DNA of 64,000 bases from JAAZBA01 sp964461815 (GTDB lineage Bacteria > Bacillota > Clostridia > Oscillospirales > QAMX01): the NCBI GenBank assembly GCA_964461815.1, contig CAYWVF010000005.1, forward strand, positions 1-64,000, read 5' to 3'. Made by a program: the position numbers and the translations under genes. Each line of letters starts with the position of its first letter. The stretch's first letter is position 1. Below are positions 35,502-44,426 of this stretch, in pieces. The notes under the pieces are model-generated. The model saw only the letters and a list, made by a program, of their open reading frames with translations. It did not search any database and was not told the origin of the DNA.

Positions 35502-35623
35502 TTAGTCTTTTTGAGCTTTACTGTTATGCTTCGAAAATTTGTATACGTTTCGGATATCAAGCTTGATCCGATATTTCCAGTCCAAAATTCACTTTTAAGG
35601 TTTTCGTATTTCCATCCGATCTG

Positions 35624-35784
35624 TTTCAAAGCTTTCGTTTTTTCATCTAAACTATCTGCTTCGCCCTAAGAATTTTTTCAACCGCACGAGCTGCCTTTCA
35701 CACTCGTATTTTTTACTTTTCAGCCGTATGATTTTTCAAAGCTTCTGTTTTTTCACACAAACTATCTTTTCACTCCAAAATTTC
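35624..35784. repeat. Two diverged copies of a 50-55 bp element
   Basis: Copies at about 35624-35678 and 35734-35784 share TTTCAAAGCTT, then TTTTTTCA and AAACTATCT. They lie in a gene-free, T-rich stretch. No ORF with a ribosome site is present here. Confidence 0.5.
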
Positions 35785-35918
35785 CGTTTTATTGTCCATA
35801 TCAAACGTTTTTACGTTTGATATTATCGTTTTATCGTCAACATCAACATTTTTACTCTCAAAAGTCCGTTTTATCGTCCTCATCAAACGTTCTACGTTTG
35901 AAATTATCGTTTTATCCT
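35784..35918. repeat. Degenerate array of about 41-bp repeats with hairpins
   Basis: CGTTTTAT[CT] recurs at 35785, 35827, 35867 and 35908 (steps 42, 40, 41). Two units carry perfect palindromes: TCAAACGT/ACGTTTGA at 35801-35820 and again near 35883-35900. It is neither CRISPR-like (no constant repeat with unique spacers) nor coding. Confidence 0.6.
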
Positions 35919-35932
35919 TATTTTAATGCAAA

Positions 35933-35964
35933 AAAGCTCCCGAATCATACGATTCGGGAGCTTT
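35933..35964 (-). terminator. Terminator of the 2-oxoacid dehydrogenase operon
   Basis: A perfect 14-bp stem with loop ATAC, followed on the minus strand by a T tract, 10 bp after the E1 stop. Confidence 0.9.
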
Positions 35965-35973
35965 ATCACTTGA

Positions 35974-38445
35974 TTAGACACCCTCGCGGTCGCGGCGGAG
36001 CTGATCGTTTGTTGTAAAGTTTGTTGTGGATGTGTGACCCTTGATCGGCATGATGCGCTGATCGATAGCGTCAATGATCCATTCAGGCTGCGGGAAGAAG
36101 AAATCTTCGATCTCGTGTGCCGGTGTGATCCAGTTGCGTGCGCCTACTACTACAGGCGGTGCATCGAGGTAATCAAATGCCAGCTCGGAAATTGTCTGAG
36201 CCATATCCTTGAGGTAAGAGCCACGCTCACAAGCATCGGAAGCAAGAACGATCTTGCCTGTCTTCTTAACGGACTCGATAACCTTATCATAGTTGAACGG
36301 AACGATGGAACGAGCATCGATAACTTCTGCTTCGATACCGTATTTTTCCTTGAGTGTATCAGCTGCCTTGATAGCACGATACAGTGTGGAGCCGATCGTA
36401 AGGATCGTAACGTCCTTACCTGCTCTCTTAACATCAGGCTCGCCAAGAGCGATCTCATAATGCTCTGTCGGAACGCCTTCTGTATGGAACTGCTCGCTGA
36501 TATCATACAGACGCTGGCTCTCGAAGAAGATAACAGGGTCTGTGCCCTCAAGAGCTGCTGCCATCATACCCTTAGCATCGTAAGGTGTTACAGGGAAGCA
36601 AACCTTAAGTCCCGGGATATGTGCACAGAGAGATGTCCAGTCCTGAGAATGCTGTGCGCCGTACTTAGAGCCTACGGATACACGGATGATAACCGGCATC
36701 TTCAATGTGCCTGCGCTCATTGCCTGCCACTTAGCAAGCTGGTTGAACAGCTCGTCACCTGCACGGCCGAGGAAGTCGCAGTACATGATCTCAGCGATAA
36801 CACGACCGCCGCACATACCGTAACCTACTGCACTACCTACGATAGCGCCTTCGGAGATCGGGGAGTTGAACAGACGATGATACGGCAGAGCTTCTGTAAG
36901 TCCACGGTATACAGCGAATGCGCCGCCCCAGTCACGTACGTCTTCACCGTATGTGATGAGTGTCGGGTCTTCATAGAATTTATCGAGAATTGCTTCGAAT
37001 ACGCCATCACGGAAGTTGAAAGCCTTAGCCTTGGAAACAGCCTTGCCGTCCTTGAAGCCGTAGCGTTCCTTCTTAGCGATCTGGAGTGAACGCGGATCCT
37101 GTCCCTTCGGGAGAAGAACGTCAGGCTCACGGTCGTCCATCTTAGCAACCTTCTTATTGGAGAACATGAGATCACCGATCTCATTGGGGTTATTAACGAG
37201 ATCCATTCTCGGGGAGATCTTCTCATCGATAGCTCTCTTGAGAACTTCTGTAAGGAATTCATGTGTTTCGTCGATGATAGCGTCAAACTCGCTGTCCTTA
37301 GCAACACCTGCGAGAACGAGGTTAGCACGGTATGTGATAAGCGGATCAACTTCCTGCCATGCTTCGATCTCTGCCTTCTCACGGTATGAGGAGGAGTCAG
37401 ACGGGGAATGTCCTGCAAAGCGGTATGTTACGACGTCAAGAAGAACCGGGCCCTTCTTTTCGAGGAGCAATGCCTTCTTACGCTTTGTAGCTTCGATAAC
37501 TGCAAGAGGATTGTAGCCGTCAACACGCTCTGCGTGCATCTGCTCCGGATTTACGCCTGCACCAAGACGAGCAAGGAAGTCGTAACCCATTGTTTCGCCT
37601 CTTGTCTGGCCGCCCATACCATACTGGTTATTGAATACGTTGAGCAGGAACGGAAGACCGCCCTTGAACTCGCCGTCCCAAAGCTGATTGTACTGATCCA
37701 TTGATGCAAGGCAAAGAGCCTCCCAAACAGGACCGCAGCCCAGTGAACCGTCACCGATGTTAGCTACAACGATACCATTCTTCTTGTTGACCTTCTTGTA
37801 AAGAGCAGCACCTACAGCGATATCGCCGGAACCGCCAACGATAGCATTGTTAGGCATGATACCGAACGGCGGGAAGAATGCATGCATGGAGCCGCCGAGA
37901 CCCTTCTGGAAACCGTTGCGGCGAGCAAACATTTCTGCCATAGCACCGTATACAAAGAAGTATACTGCAAATGTACGAACGTCTGTTACATCCTTAAATT
38001 CCTTTTCGATAACGGAATAGATCTTTCCGCCATCATAGGACTTCATTATCTCAACGAGCTTTTCTTCGGGGAGCTGATGGATAGCAGCAAGACCGCGAGC
38101 AAGAACCTCGCCGTGGCTTCTGTGAGAACCGAATGTAAAGTCATCAACATCAAGTGCATAAGCCTGACCTACAGCGGAAGCTTCCTGACCCATTGAAAGA
38201 TGAGCAGGTCCCGGATGGTTGTAAGCAACGCCGCGGTATTCGCCTGTTGTCTTGATGAGGTTTATCATTGTCTCATACTCACGGATCATTACCATATCAC
38301 GGTAGATCTGCATGAGCTCTTCATTTGTATAATTTGCCTTCTCTTCTTCGATCGTCTTATTGTACTGGTTTACCGGGATGTCATTGAACTTTATATAACC
38401 CGGAGCACGCATTGCAGAAGGATCAACATATTGTGACTTTGGCAT
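35974..38445 (-). CDS. Fused E1 alpha-beta subunit of a 2-oxoacid dehydrogenase complex
   Basis: The 823-residue protein joins what are usually two subunits. Residues to about 460 are E1-alpha: thiamine diphosphate motif starting GDGSLG and ending FNNQYGMGG, and HSPSDSSSYR. Residues from about 480 are E1-beta: ITYGEDVRDWGGAF, NSPISEGAIVGSAVGYGMCG, and SQDWTSLCAHIPGLKV. It decarboxylates a 2-oxo acid (pyruvate or related) and transfers the acyl group to lipoyl-E2. The substrate cannot be told from sequence. It lies downstream of E2, E3 and the HPr-like gene, and has an AAGGAG site. Confidence 0.9.
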   Translation of the reverse strand: MPKSQYVDPSAMRAPGYIKFNDIPVNQYNKTIEEEKANYTNEELMQIYRDMVMIREYETMINLIKTTGEYRGVAYNHPGPAHLSMGQEASAVGQAYALDVDDFTFGSHRSHGEVLARGLAAIHQLPEEKLVEIMKSYDGGKIYSVIEKEFKDVTDVRTFAVYFFVYGAMAEMFARRNGFQKGLGGSMHAFFPPFGIMPNNAIVGGSGDIAVGAALYKKVNKKNGIVVANIGDGSLGCGPVWEALCLASMDQYNQLWDGEFKGGLPFLLNVFNNQYGMGGQTRGETMGYDFLARLGAGVNPEQMHAERVDGYNPLAVIEATKRKKALLLEKKGPVLLDVVTYRFAGHSPSDSSSYREKAEIEAWQEVDPLITYRANLVLAGVAKDSEFDAIIDETHEFLTEVLKRAIDEKISPRMDLVNNPNEIGDLMFSNKKVAKMDDREPDVLLPKGQDPRSLQIAKKERYGFKDGKAVSKAKAFNFRDGVFEAILDKFYEDPTLITYGEDVRDWGGAFAVYRGLTEALPYHRLFNSPISEGAIVGSAVGYGMCGGRVIAEIMYCDFLGRAGDELFNQLAKWQAMSAGTLKMPVIIRVSVGSKYGAQHSQDWTSLCAHIPGLKVCFPVTPYDAKGMMAAALEGTDPVIFFESQRLYDISEQFHTEGVPTEHYEIALGEPDVKRAGKDVTILTIGSTLYRAIKAADTLKEKYGIEAEVIDARSIVPFNYDKVIESVKKTGKIVLASDACERGSYLKDMAQTISELAFDYLDAPPVVVGARNWITPAHEIEDFFFPQPEWIIDAIDQRIMPIKGHTSTTNFTTNDQLRRDREGV

Positions 38446-38477
38446 TTAAAAGCACTCCTTAAAATTTAAAATATCTT

Positions 38478-38693
38478 TTACAGAACATATTTCTTGATCT
38501 GCTGATAAATATCCTCATCGGATACGCACCAGAGATCTGTCCATTCTACTGTACACATAGCAGCAAGGAAAGACTTTGCATTTACCTTGAAGCCGTCTGA
38601 GCTCTCAAGTGTTACTTTTCCTTCAACGGATGTAGCGATGTCTACGAAATCCTTGATGTCTGTTAATGTTTCAAGCCTAATTTTGTTCCTCAT
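38478..38693 (-). CDS. HPr-like protein lacking the catalytic histidine
   Basis: A 71-residue protein with the HPr fold pattern: TLTDIKDFVDIATSVEG, KVTLESSDGFKVNAKSFLAAM, then a final helix DEDIYQQIKKY. Ser41 in NAKSFLAAM aligns with regulatory Ser46 of HPr. The position of the phosphocarrier His15 has no His, as in the Bacillus regulator Crh. It may be a regulatory subunit for the adjacent enzyme complex or for its transcription. AGGAGG precedes ATG. Confidence 0.75.
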   Translation of the reverse strand: MRNKIRLETLTDIKDFVDIATSVEGKVTLESSDGFKVNAKSFLAAMCTVEWTDLWCVSDEDIYQQIKKYVL

Positions 38694-38729
38694 AATTTAC
38701 CTCCTAAAATTTTTAAAAAATATTTTGGA

Positions 38730-38775
38730 GCGTGAAACAGATACGCTTCGATCCGCAAAAGCGTGATTTTCACGC
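38730..38775 (-). promoter_or_regulatory. Leader with two exclusive hairpins upstream of the HPr-like gene
   Basis: On the minus strand GCGTGA (38775-38770) can pair with TCACGC (38766-38761; then TTTT), or as GCGTGAAA with TTTCACGC at 38737-38730. These alternatives resemble a terminator/antiterminator pair. Confidence 0.4.
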
Positions 38776-38787
38776 GGGCTTGATTAT

Positions 38788-38816
38788 ATTATAAACTATT
38801 TTTTCTGAAATAGCAA
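38788..38816 (-). promoter_or_regulatory. Internal promoter for HPr-like and E1 genes
   Basis: On the minus strand TTGCTA (38816-38811), 17-bp spacer, TATAAT (38793-38788). It lies just past the E3 stop, so the last two genes can be expressed on their own. Confidence 0.65.
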
Positions 38817-40178
38817 TTAAAATTCGAAAATTACTTCACGAAGAATTTCAGATACTGTCGGATGCGGGAATACCAGCTCCTTGATATCCTCAACTCTGAG
38901 CTCTGTCTCGATCATCATGCCTGCGCCGTAGATGATCTCGGAGGAATAATTGCCTATCATATGAACGCCGATGACCTTATTGAACTTCTTGTCAACAAGT
39001 ATCTTGCAGATACCGTCGCCGCCTTCGTTCTCGGCAACAAAACGACCTGCATAACGCATGGAAAGCTTCTTGCATACATAATCGATGCCCTTAGCCTTTG
39101 CGCTTTCCTCTGTTTCGCCTACACCTGCAACCTCGGGGCTTGTGTAGATAACAGACGGGATAGCATTGTAGCGCATAACATCCTTCTTACCGAGGATATT
39201 ATTGATAGCGACCTCAGCCTCACGGTAAGCTGTATGAGCGAGCATTGACTTTCCGTTTACGTCACCTGCTGCATATACGCCCAGAACGTTTGTCTGGCCG
39301 CGCTCATCTGTGATTATAGCGCCGCGGTTCATTTCGATTCCGAGGCACTCGGCATTAAGGCCCTGTGTATTTGCACGACGTCCGATGGACATAAGGATCT
39401 TATCTGCTGCGACCTTTTCTGTCTTGCCGTCCTTTTCGTATACAACTGCGCCCTTTTCAATGCCTACTACCTTAGCACCGAGCTTGAACTCGATACCCTT
39501 CTTCTGGAGCTCCTTAAAAAGAAGTGTGGATATTTCATTATCTGTAGGACCTGCGATCTTGTCCATCATTTCAACAACTGTTACCTTAGAGCCTGCTGTG
39601 CTGAAATATGATGCCATTTCAAGGCCGATAACGCCGCCGCCGATAATTGCCAGTGCTTCCGGAACCTCTGTCATGTCGAGTATCTCACGGTTCGTCATAA
39701 CATAACCTGCCTCGAGGCCTTCCTTTGCGCCCGGCAGCGGAGGAACTACCGGTACAGAGCCTGTAGCGATGAGAAGCTTTGCGCCCTCGTATACTGTATC
39801 TGCTACCTTAACTCCGAAGCCGCCGTTTACTCTGCCTGTGATAGAAGCTTCGCCGTCAACTACTGTGACCTTGTTAGCCTTCATCTTCATGCCTACGCCT
39901 GCTACGAGCTGCTTTACTACCTTTTTCTTGCGCTCAACTACCTTAGCGTGGTCAAGCTTTGCACCCTCTACCGTTACACCGTACTTTTCGGAATGAAGAG
40001 CATGGTCATACATCTTAGCGGAGCAAAGAAGAGCCTTTGACGGGATACAGCCTTCATTAAGGCATACGCCACCCAGTGAACGTTTTTCTATAAGCAGTGT
40101 GTTGAGTCCTGCATGTCCTGCACGCTCAGCTGCCAAATATCCGGCGGGGCCGCCGCCGATTACGATAAGATCATACAT
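38817..40178 (-). CDS. lpdA: Dihydrolipoyl dehydrogenase (E3)
   Basis: A 453-residue FAD enzyme that reoxidises dihydrolipoyl-E2 with NAD+. FAD motif VIGGGPAGYLAAERAG, redox disulfide C39/C44 in GGVCLNEGCIPSKALL, NAD motif IIGGGVIGLEMASYFS, and C-terminal catalytic HPTVSE. Full family length. It lies between E2 and the HPr-like gene with a GGAG site. No fused lipoyl domain. Confidence 0.93.
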   Translation of the reverse strand: MYDLIVIGGGPAGYLAAERAGHAGLNTLLIEKRSLGGVCLNEGCIPSKALLCSAKMYDHALHSEKYGVTVEGAKLDHAKVVERKKKVVKQLVAGVGMKMKANKVTVVDGEASITGRVNGGFGVKVADTVYEGAKLLIATGSVPVVPPLPGAKEGLEAGYVMTNREILDMTEVPEALAIIGGGVIGLEMASYFSTAGSKVTVVEMMDKIAGPTDNEISTLLFKELQKKGIEFKLGAKVVGIEKGAVVYEKDGKTEKVAADKILMSIGRRANTQGLNAECLGIEMNRGAIITDERGQTNVLGVYAAGDVNGKSMLAHTAYREAEVAINNILGKKDVMRYNAIPSVIYTSPEVAGVGETEESAKAKGIDYVCKKLSMRYAGRFVAENEGGDGICKILVDKKFNKVIGVHMIGNYSSEIIYGAGMMIETELRVEDIKELVFPHPTVSEILREVIFEF

Positions 40179-40242
40179 GTTATATTATCTCCTTCAAATG
40201 GGCGAATTTTTTGCAAAATCCGCCCCACTATATTTCTTTTTC

Positions 40243-41592
40243 TTACTTTGTGAGCAATACTTCGAAGTTTTCGAGGTTCTTGCAGAGATCCTGCAGGAAT
40301 CTTGCGGACGGTGAACCGTCGATCACACGGTGATCGCATGTAAGGGAAAGACCCATGGACTGGTATATCTCAAGCTCGCCATTCTTGCCCTGGCGTACCT
40401 TCGGAGCTACCATGTCAACGCCGAGGATAGCTGTCTGCGGCGGATTGATAACAGGTGTAAAGCTCTCGATACCGAGGTTGCCGAGGTTAGATACTGTAAA
40501 TGAACCGCCCTTGAGGAGATCCGGGTTGATAGCGCCGGACTTACACATCTTAGCAAGCTCCTTGACCTCTGCGGAGATCTGGTTGAGGCTCTTGAGGTTA
40601 GCATTGAAGATCGTCGGAACCATAAGTCCTCTCGGTGTATCAACTGCAACGCCGAGGTTTACGTTTGTGAAGTATCTCATTGTATCGCCGTTGAGGAAGT
40701 TAGCGTTAAAGTCGCGATGCTCCGGCATCATGAGTGTACGGGATACTGCGTAAAGGATAATATCGTTAAGTGTGATATTTGCAAGTCCGAGACGCTCCAT
40801 GGATTCCTTTATGCGCTTACGGAATGCCATAACGCCTGTAGCGTCGAAGGATGTGTTGTATGTGAGCTGTGCCATTGTGGACAGTGATGTATGCATAGCC
40901 TTTGCGATGACCTTGCGGATGTTCGGGATCTTTTCATCAACGAACTCTGCTGCCGGTACTGCCGGAGCTGCTGCGGCTGCTGCCGGTGCTTCTGCTGCGG
41001 CCGCAGCGCCTGCTGTTGTCATTCTGCCGCCGATGCCTGTGCCTGCTGTGCCCTCAAGACCTGCTGCCTTAGCTGCCGGTGTGATAAGACCAACGCCTGC
41101 ATCTCTCATAGCGAAGATGTCACGTTCGATTATACGTCCGTCGGGGCCTGTCGGTGTAGCAAAGCGATAGTCAACGCCGAGCTTATCAGCTGTGTTCTTT
41201 GCTCTCGGAGAAATAGCTGCGTTGTTGGGCTCTGCTGCTGCAACTGCTGCCGGAGCTGCTGCTTCCTCTGCCGGAGCTGCTGCGGCTGCTTCTGCCGGTG
41301 CTGCTTCTGCTGCGCCTGCATCGTCTGTCGGTGCAAATTCCTTATAACTCTCGCCCTCGTTACCGATAACGCAGACGTTTACAAGACAAGGAACATCGTC
41401 GCCCTCTTCAAAGAATACGCCCAGGAGTGTTCCCGCTACCTTAGCTTCCTCTTCGAATCCTGCCTTATCTGTTTCATATGAAAATAATATCTCGCCTACA
41501 GCTACCTTATCGCCGGGCTTCTTGTGCCACTTAGCAAGTATACAGCTCTCAACGGACTGTCCCTGACGCGGCATAATTACAGGTGTTGCCAT
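40243..41592 (-). CDS. Dihydrolipoamide acyltransferase (E2)
   Basis: The 449-residue core subunit: lipoyl domain 1-78 with lipoylated Lys43 in ETDKAGFE, an Ala/Pro-rich swinging linker (85-115), subunit-binding domain near 125-160 (ISPRAKNTADKLGVDY), a second Ala-rich linker, and a catalytic domain with DHRVIDGSPSARFL near the end. It passes the acyl group to CoA. One lipoyl domain, as in Gram-positive acetoin or pyruvate complexes. The Ala-rich linkers produce spurious Cys-rich frames on the other strand. Confidence 0.93.
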   Translation of the reverse strand: MATPVIMPRQGQSVESCILAKWHKKPGDKVAVGEILFSYETDKAGFEEEAKVAGTLLGVFFEEGDDVPCLVNVCVIGNEGESYKEFAPTDDAGAAEAAPAEAAAAAPAEEAAAPAAVAAAEPNNAAISPRAKNTADKLGVDYRFATPTGPDGRIIERDIFAMRDAGVGLITPAAKAAGLEGTAGTGIGGRMTTAGAAAAAEAPAAAAAAPAVPAAEFVDEKIPNIRKVIAKAMHTSLSTMAQLTYNTSFDATGVMAFRKRIKESMERLGLANITLNDIILYAVSRTLMMPEHRDFNANFLNGDTMRYFTNVNLGVAVDTPRGLMVPTIFNANLKSLNQISAEVKELAKMCKSGAINPDLLKGGSFTVSNLGNLGIESFTPVINPPQTAILGVDMVAPKVRQGKNGELEIYQSMGLSLTCDHRVIDGSPSARFLQDLCKNLENFEVLLTK

Positions 41593-41645
41593 AATTAATT
41601 ACCTCCTGATATATGATTATGTTATTTTAATTTTATATTCGACTC

Positions 41646-42899
41646 TTAGAAATTAGCAAGCAGGTACTTTTCAGCCTTTGCACACCAGAGTCCCTTGTTC
41701 TCTGCTACGATCTTTGCAAGCTCTGCAAATCTTGCATCTTCCTTACCCTTTTCCTCGAAATCGGCAAGAGCGATAAGATCAAGGTCAATATTTGTATAGA
41801 TAAGCTTCTTTCCGCCCGGGATATGCGGCAGATTGAGTGTCGTATCAACAACAGCATTAAGGCCGCCGATATGTGTTACCATGCTGGACGGGTCGATCGT
41901 GCCGTTAGCCATCATATTGAGTGATTCTACAAGGTCGTCTGTGTTACCGCCGGATGTACCAACGATATGTGTTGCATTGTAATGTACATTATAGAAGTTG
42001 AACATTGCGGAGAATGCAGTGTTGGAAGGACCTGCGAAGAAGTTGAGGCAGCCGTCATGCGCAAGCACAGAGTCTGCAAGCTCTACAACAGACTTTACAG
42101 GAGCAAATACCATAATATCGTCAAATCCGCCGTCGGAAACTTCCTTAAGATATGCAGTTGCATCCTCTACAGCAGCTGTGTTGACATATATAAGCTTAAC
42201 GCCGTTCTTTGCAGCCTCTTCTACTGTGTAGATGCCCATAGCTCTGTCAAGTCTTGCCTGGTCGATATCTGTAACAACAAGCAGTGACGGCTTGCGGTCG
42301 CAGTGGATAGCGTAGTCGATAGCGCCGAGACCCATAGGTCCTACGGATGCCATAAGGCAAAGTCTGCCGCCCTCTTTAATACCCATGTCATGGATATATT
42401 TACCGATCGTTGTATGATACTGAGCGTGATATGTTCCGACGATGCAACTCATCGGCTCTGCGAGTGAACCGTGATAATAAGCATCTCCGTCATAGTTGAG
42501 CAGACAACCCATTTCCATAAACTCGTTAGGAATGATAACGTATGTTGCGCTGCCGCCGATGTACTTATAGGAATATCCCGGGGAAGCATAGGGGTTTGAC
42601 GGATGAGCTATGTTCGGCTGGATGGAAAACTTCTGACCTGCCTTGAACTTGTCAGCCCACTTTGCTCCTACCTCTACGATTTCACCACAGAACTCATGAC
42701 CGATGATTACCGGGTTCTCTGCAACATTATTCGGTACTCTCTTATGATCTGCGCCCTGTATAGCTGCCTTGTAGGAAGACATACAGATGCTGTCTGTAAT
42801 GATATGCGCAAGTATTTCATCATCGCGAATTGCGGGAAGCTCGAACTCTTCAAGTCTTAAATCGTTTTTACCGTAAAGTCTGACTGCTTTTGTTAACAT
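41646..42899 (-). CDS. Zinc-type alcohol/sorbitol dehydrogenase (sorbose-1-phosphate reductase-like)
   Basis: Start MLTKAVRLYGKNDLRLEE at 42899 follows AGAGG and lies 55 nt behind the promoter; an in-frame ATG at 42947 would leave almost no leader. The 417-residue protein is a medium-chain dehydrogenase: VIIGHEFCGEIVEVGAK, LAEPMSCIVGTYHAQY, and a Rossmann part LCLMASVGPMGLGAIDYA. Unlike classical members, the structural-zinc Cys cluster is missing. It resembles L-sorbose-1-phosphate reductases. It heads the operon of the 2-oxoacid dehydrogenase, suggesting that its oxidised product, or a C3 fragment from it, feeds that complex; this is inference. Confidence 0.8.
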   Translation of the reverse strand: MLTKAVRLYGKNDLRLEEFELPAIRDDEILAHIITDSICMSSYKAAIQGADHKRVPNNVAENPVIIGHEFCGEIVEVGAKWADKFKAGQKFSIQPNIAHPSNPYASPGYSYKYIGGSATYVIIPNEFMEMGCLLNYDGDAYYHGSLAEPMSCIVGTYHAQYHTTIGKYIHDMGIKEGGRLCLMASVGPMGLGAIDYAIHCDRKPSLLVVTDIDQARLDRAMGIYTVEEAAKNGVKLIYVNTAAVEDATAYLKEVSDGGFDDIMVFAPVKSVVELADSVLAHDGCLNFFAGPSNTAFSAMFNFYNVHYNATHIVGTSGGNTDDLVESLNMMANGTIDPSSMVTHIGGLNAVVDTTLNLPHIPGGKKLIYTNIDLDLIALADFEEKGKEDARFAELAKIVAENKGLWCAKAEKYLLANF

Positions 42900-42960
42900 A
42901 TTCAGTAAGCCTCTCATTCTTTCATAATTTGCAGGAACGTCTTGCATCCCTTACATAGTT

Positions 42961-42989
42961 ATTATAGCACAGTGTTAGAAAAAAATCAA
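42961..42989 (-). promoter_or_regulatory. Promoter of the 2-oxoacid dehydrogenase operon
   Basis: On the minus strand TTGATT (42989-42984), 17-bp spacer, TATAAT (42966-42961). Confidence 0.75.
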
Positions 42990-43027
42990 CACATTCGGAC
43001 ACAATCAAAAAATTTTTTTGATTTCTA

Positions 43028-43056
43028 TAGACATAAACAAAAATCTATAGTATAAT
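43028..43056 (+). promoter_or_regulatory. Promoter of the rhamnose operon
   Basis: TAGACA (43028-43033), 17-bp spacer, TATAAT (43051-43056). CTATAG occurs at 43025-43030 and 43045-43050, and an A/T palindrome (AATCAAAAAA with TTTTTTGATT) lies just upstream at about 43003-43024. These are candidate sites for the DeoR protein encoded in the operon. Confidence 0.65.
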
Positions 43057-43121
43057 AAGCTTGAAAATATGTCAATGCGACCATTTATATTAATCAACAA
43101 ATCCCCGGAGGATAAAATTAT

Positions 43122-44408
43122 ATGAATTTGCCAGAAAAACAGCTTTTAGCGCAGCTCAACTGCGATGACCTCGAAATGAGGCTCAAGGCTCTGAAGGAGC
43201 TCACAAAAACAGTCAAACGCAACGAAACAGACACAAACGGACAATTTGAAGACGTAAACAACCACATACACACAAAATATTCCTTCTCGCCGTACTATCC
43301 GGCAGCTGCCGTATGGATGTCGAAGCAGGCAGGGCTTGCCACGGCAGGTATCGTAGATCACGACTCCATCTCCGGTGCTCGTGAATTTATCAAGGCAGGC
43401 GAGATCGCACAGCTGCCTGTGACGATCGGTGCTGAGGTTCGTGCATCGATGAAGGGCACTGCGCTTGAGGGCAAGAAGCTCAACAACCCGGATCAGAATT
43501 CCATCGCCTACATGACTCTTCAGGGCGTACCGCATACACAGATCGACAAGCTCGATGCTTATCTTGCACCCTACCGTGCAAAGCGCAACGAGCGCAACAG
43601 AAAAATGACATCGGTGCTCAACGATATGTTTAAGCCCTACGGCATTTCGCTTGATTTTGACGGTGACGTAGTACCGCTTTCAAAGAGCAGCGAGGGTGGA
43701 AGCATTACAGAAAGACATATTCTGTTTGCACTTTCACTGAATATGATAAAGGCATACGGCAGAGGCGAAAAGCTCGTTGATTTCCTCAAAAACAGCGTAA
43801 AGCTCAGCGTTTCACCAAAGCTCGAGGGCTTTCTTCTCGACATCGGCAATCCTCACTATGATTATGACCTTCTCGGCCTGCTCAAGGGTGAGCTTGTATC
43901 GAAATTCTATATCGAAGCCGACGAGGAGTGTCCTCCTGTGCGTGAGATCGTAGCATTTGCAAAGGAGATCGGTGCTATCTCGGCTTATGCTTATCTCGGA
44001 GACGTCGGCGACAGCGTAACAGGCGATAAAAAGGCTGCAAAATTCGAGGATGATTATCTTCCGCTGCTCTTCGACACTATAGCGGAGCTCGGATTTGACG
44101 CAGTAACCTACATGCCGTCGAGAAACACAGCCGCTCAGCTTGAAAATGTACGTAAGTACTGCGACAAGTACGGTCTTTTCCAGGTCAGCGGTGAGGACAT
44201 CAACTCCTCAAGACAGAAGTTCGTCTGTGAGAAGATGAGAAGCAGTGAATTTGCAAATCTCGTTGGTGCGGCATGGACTCTTATCGGTCACGAAAAGGAA
44301 GCTACAAAGGATATGAACAACGCATTCATGTCAAAGGCTACTGTAGAAAGATTCCCATCACTTGAAGAAAGAGCTGCATATTTCGAAAAAATAGGCAGAA
44401 GTAAATAA
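43122..44408 (+). CDS. PHP-domain metal hydrolase in the rhamnose operon
   Basis: A 428-residue protein with polymerase-and-histidinol-phosphatase motifs: NNHIHTKYSFSPY (H-x-H), GIVDHDSISGAREF, IGAEVRAS and later VSGEDINSSRQ. PHP enzymes are usually metal-dependent phosphoesterases. First gene of the operon, with a CGGAGGA site, 18 bp before the DeoR gene. Its substrate is unknown; a sugar phosphate or a stalled intermediate is plausible from context. Confidence 0.82.
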   Translation: MNLPEKQLLAQLNCDDLEMRLKALKELTKTVKRNETDTNGQFEDVNNHIHTKYSFSPYYPAAAVWMSKQAGLATAGIVDHDSISGAREFIKAGEIAQLPVTIGAEVRASMKGTALEGKKLNNPDQNSIAYMTLQGVPHTQIDKLDAYLAPYRAKRNERNRKMTSVLNDMFKPYGISLDFDGDVVPLSKSSEGGSITERHILFALSLNMIKAYGRGEKLVDFLKNSVKLSVSPKLEGFLLDIGNPHYDYDLLGLLKGELVSKFYIEADEECPPVREIVAFAKEIGAISAYAYLGDVGDSVTGDKKAAKFEDDYLPLLFDTIAELGFDAVTYMPSRNTAAQLENVRKYCDKYGLFQVSGEDINSSRQKFVCEKMRSSEFANLVGAAWTLIGHEKEATKDMNNAFMSKATVERFPSLEERAAYFEKIGRSK

Positions 44409-44426
44409 TATAAGGAGTAAACTGTT

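Noticed and set aside
35784..35918. CRISPR array
   Set aside because: The units are degenerate along their full length, palindromes are not in every unit, there are no unique spacers of constant size, and no cas genes are present.
36034..37089. 351-codon plus-strand frame opposite the E1 gene
   Set aside because: No ribosome site and no family resemblance; E1 is certain on the other strand. Codon bias of the real gene keeps this frame open.
40891..41481. Cys-rich 196-codon plus-strand frame
   Set aside because: It is the antisense image of the Ala-rich linkers of the E2 subunit (GC-rich Ala codons read as Cys).
42900..42947. Upstream ATG at 42947 for the zinc dehydrogenase
   Set aside because: It lies within a few bases of the predicted transcription start and lacks a ribosome site; ATG at 42899 has AGAGG.
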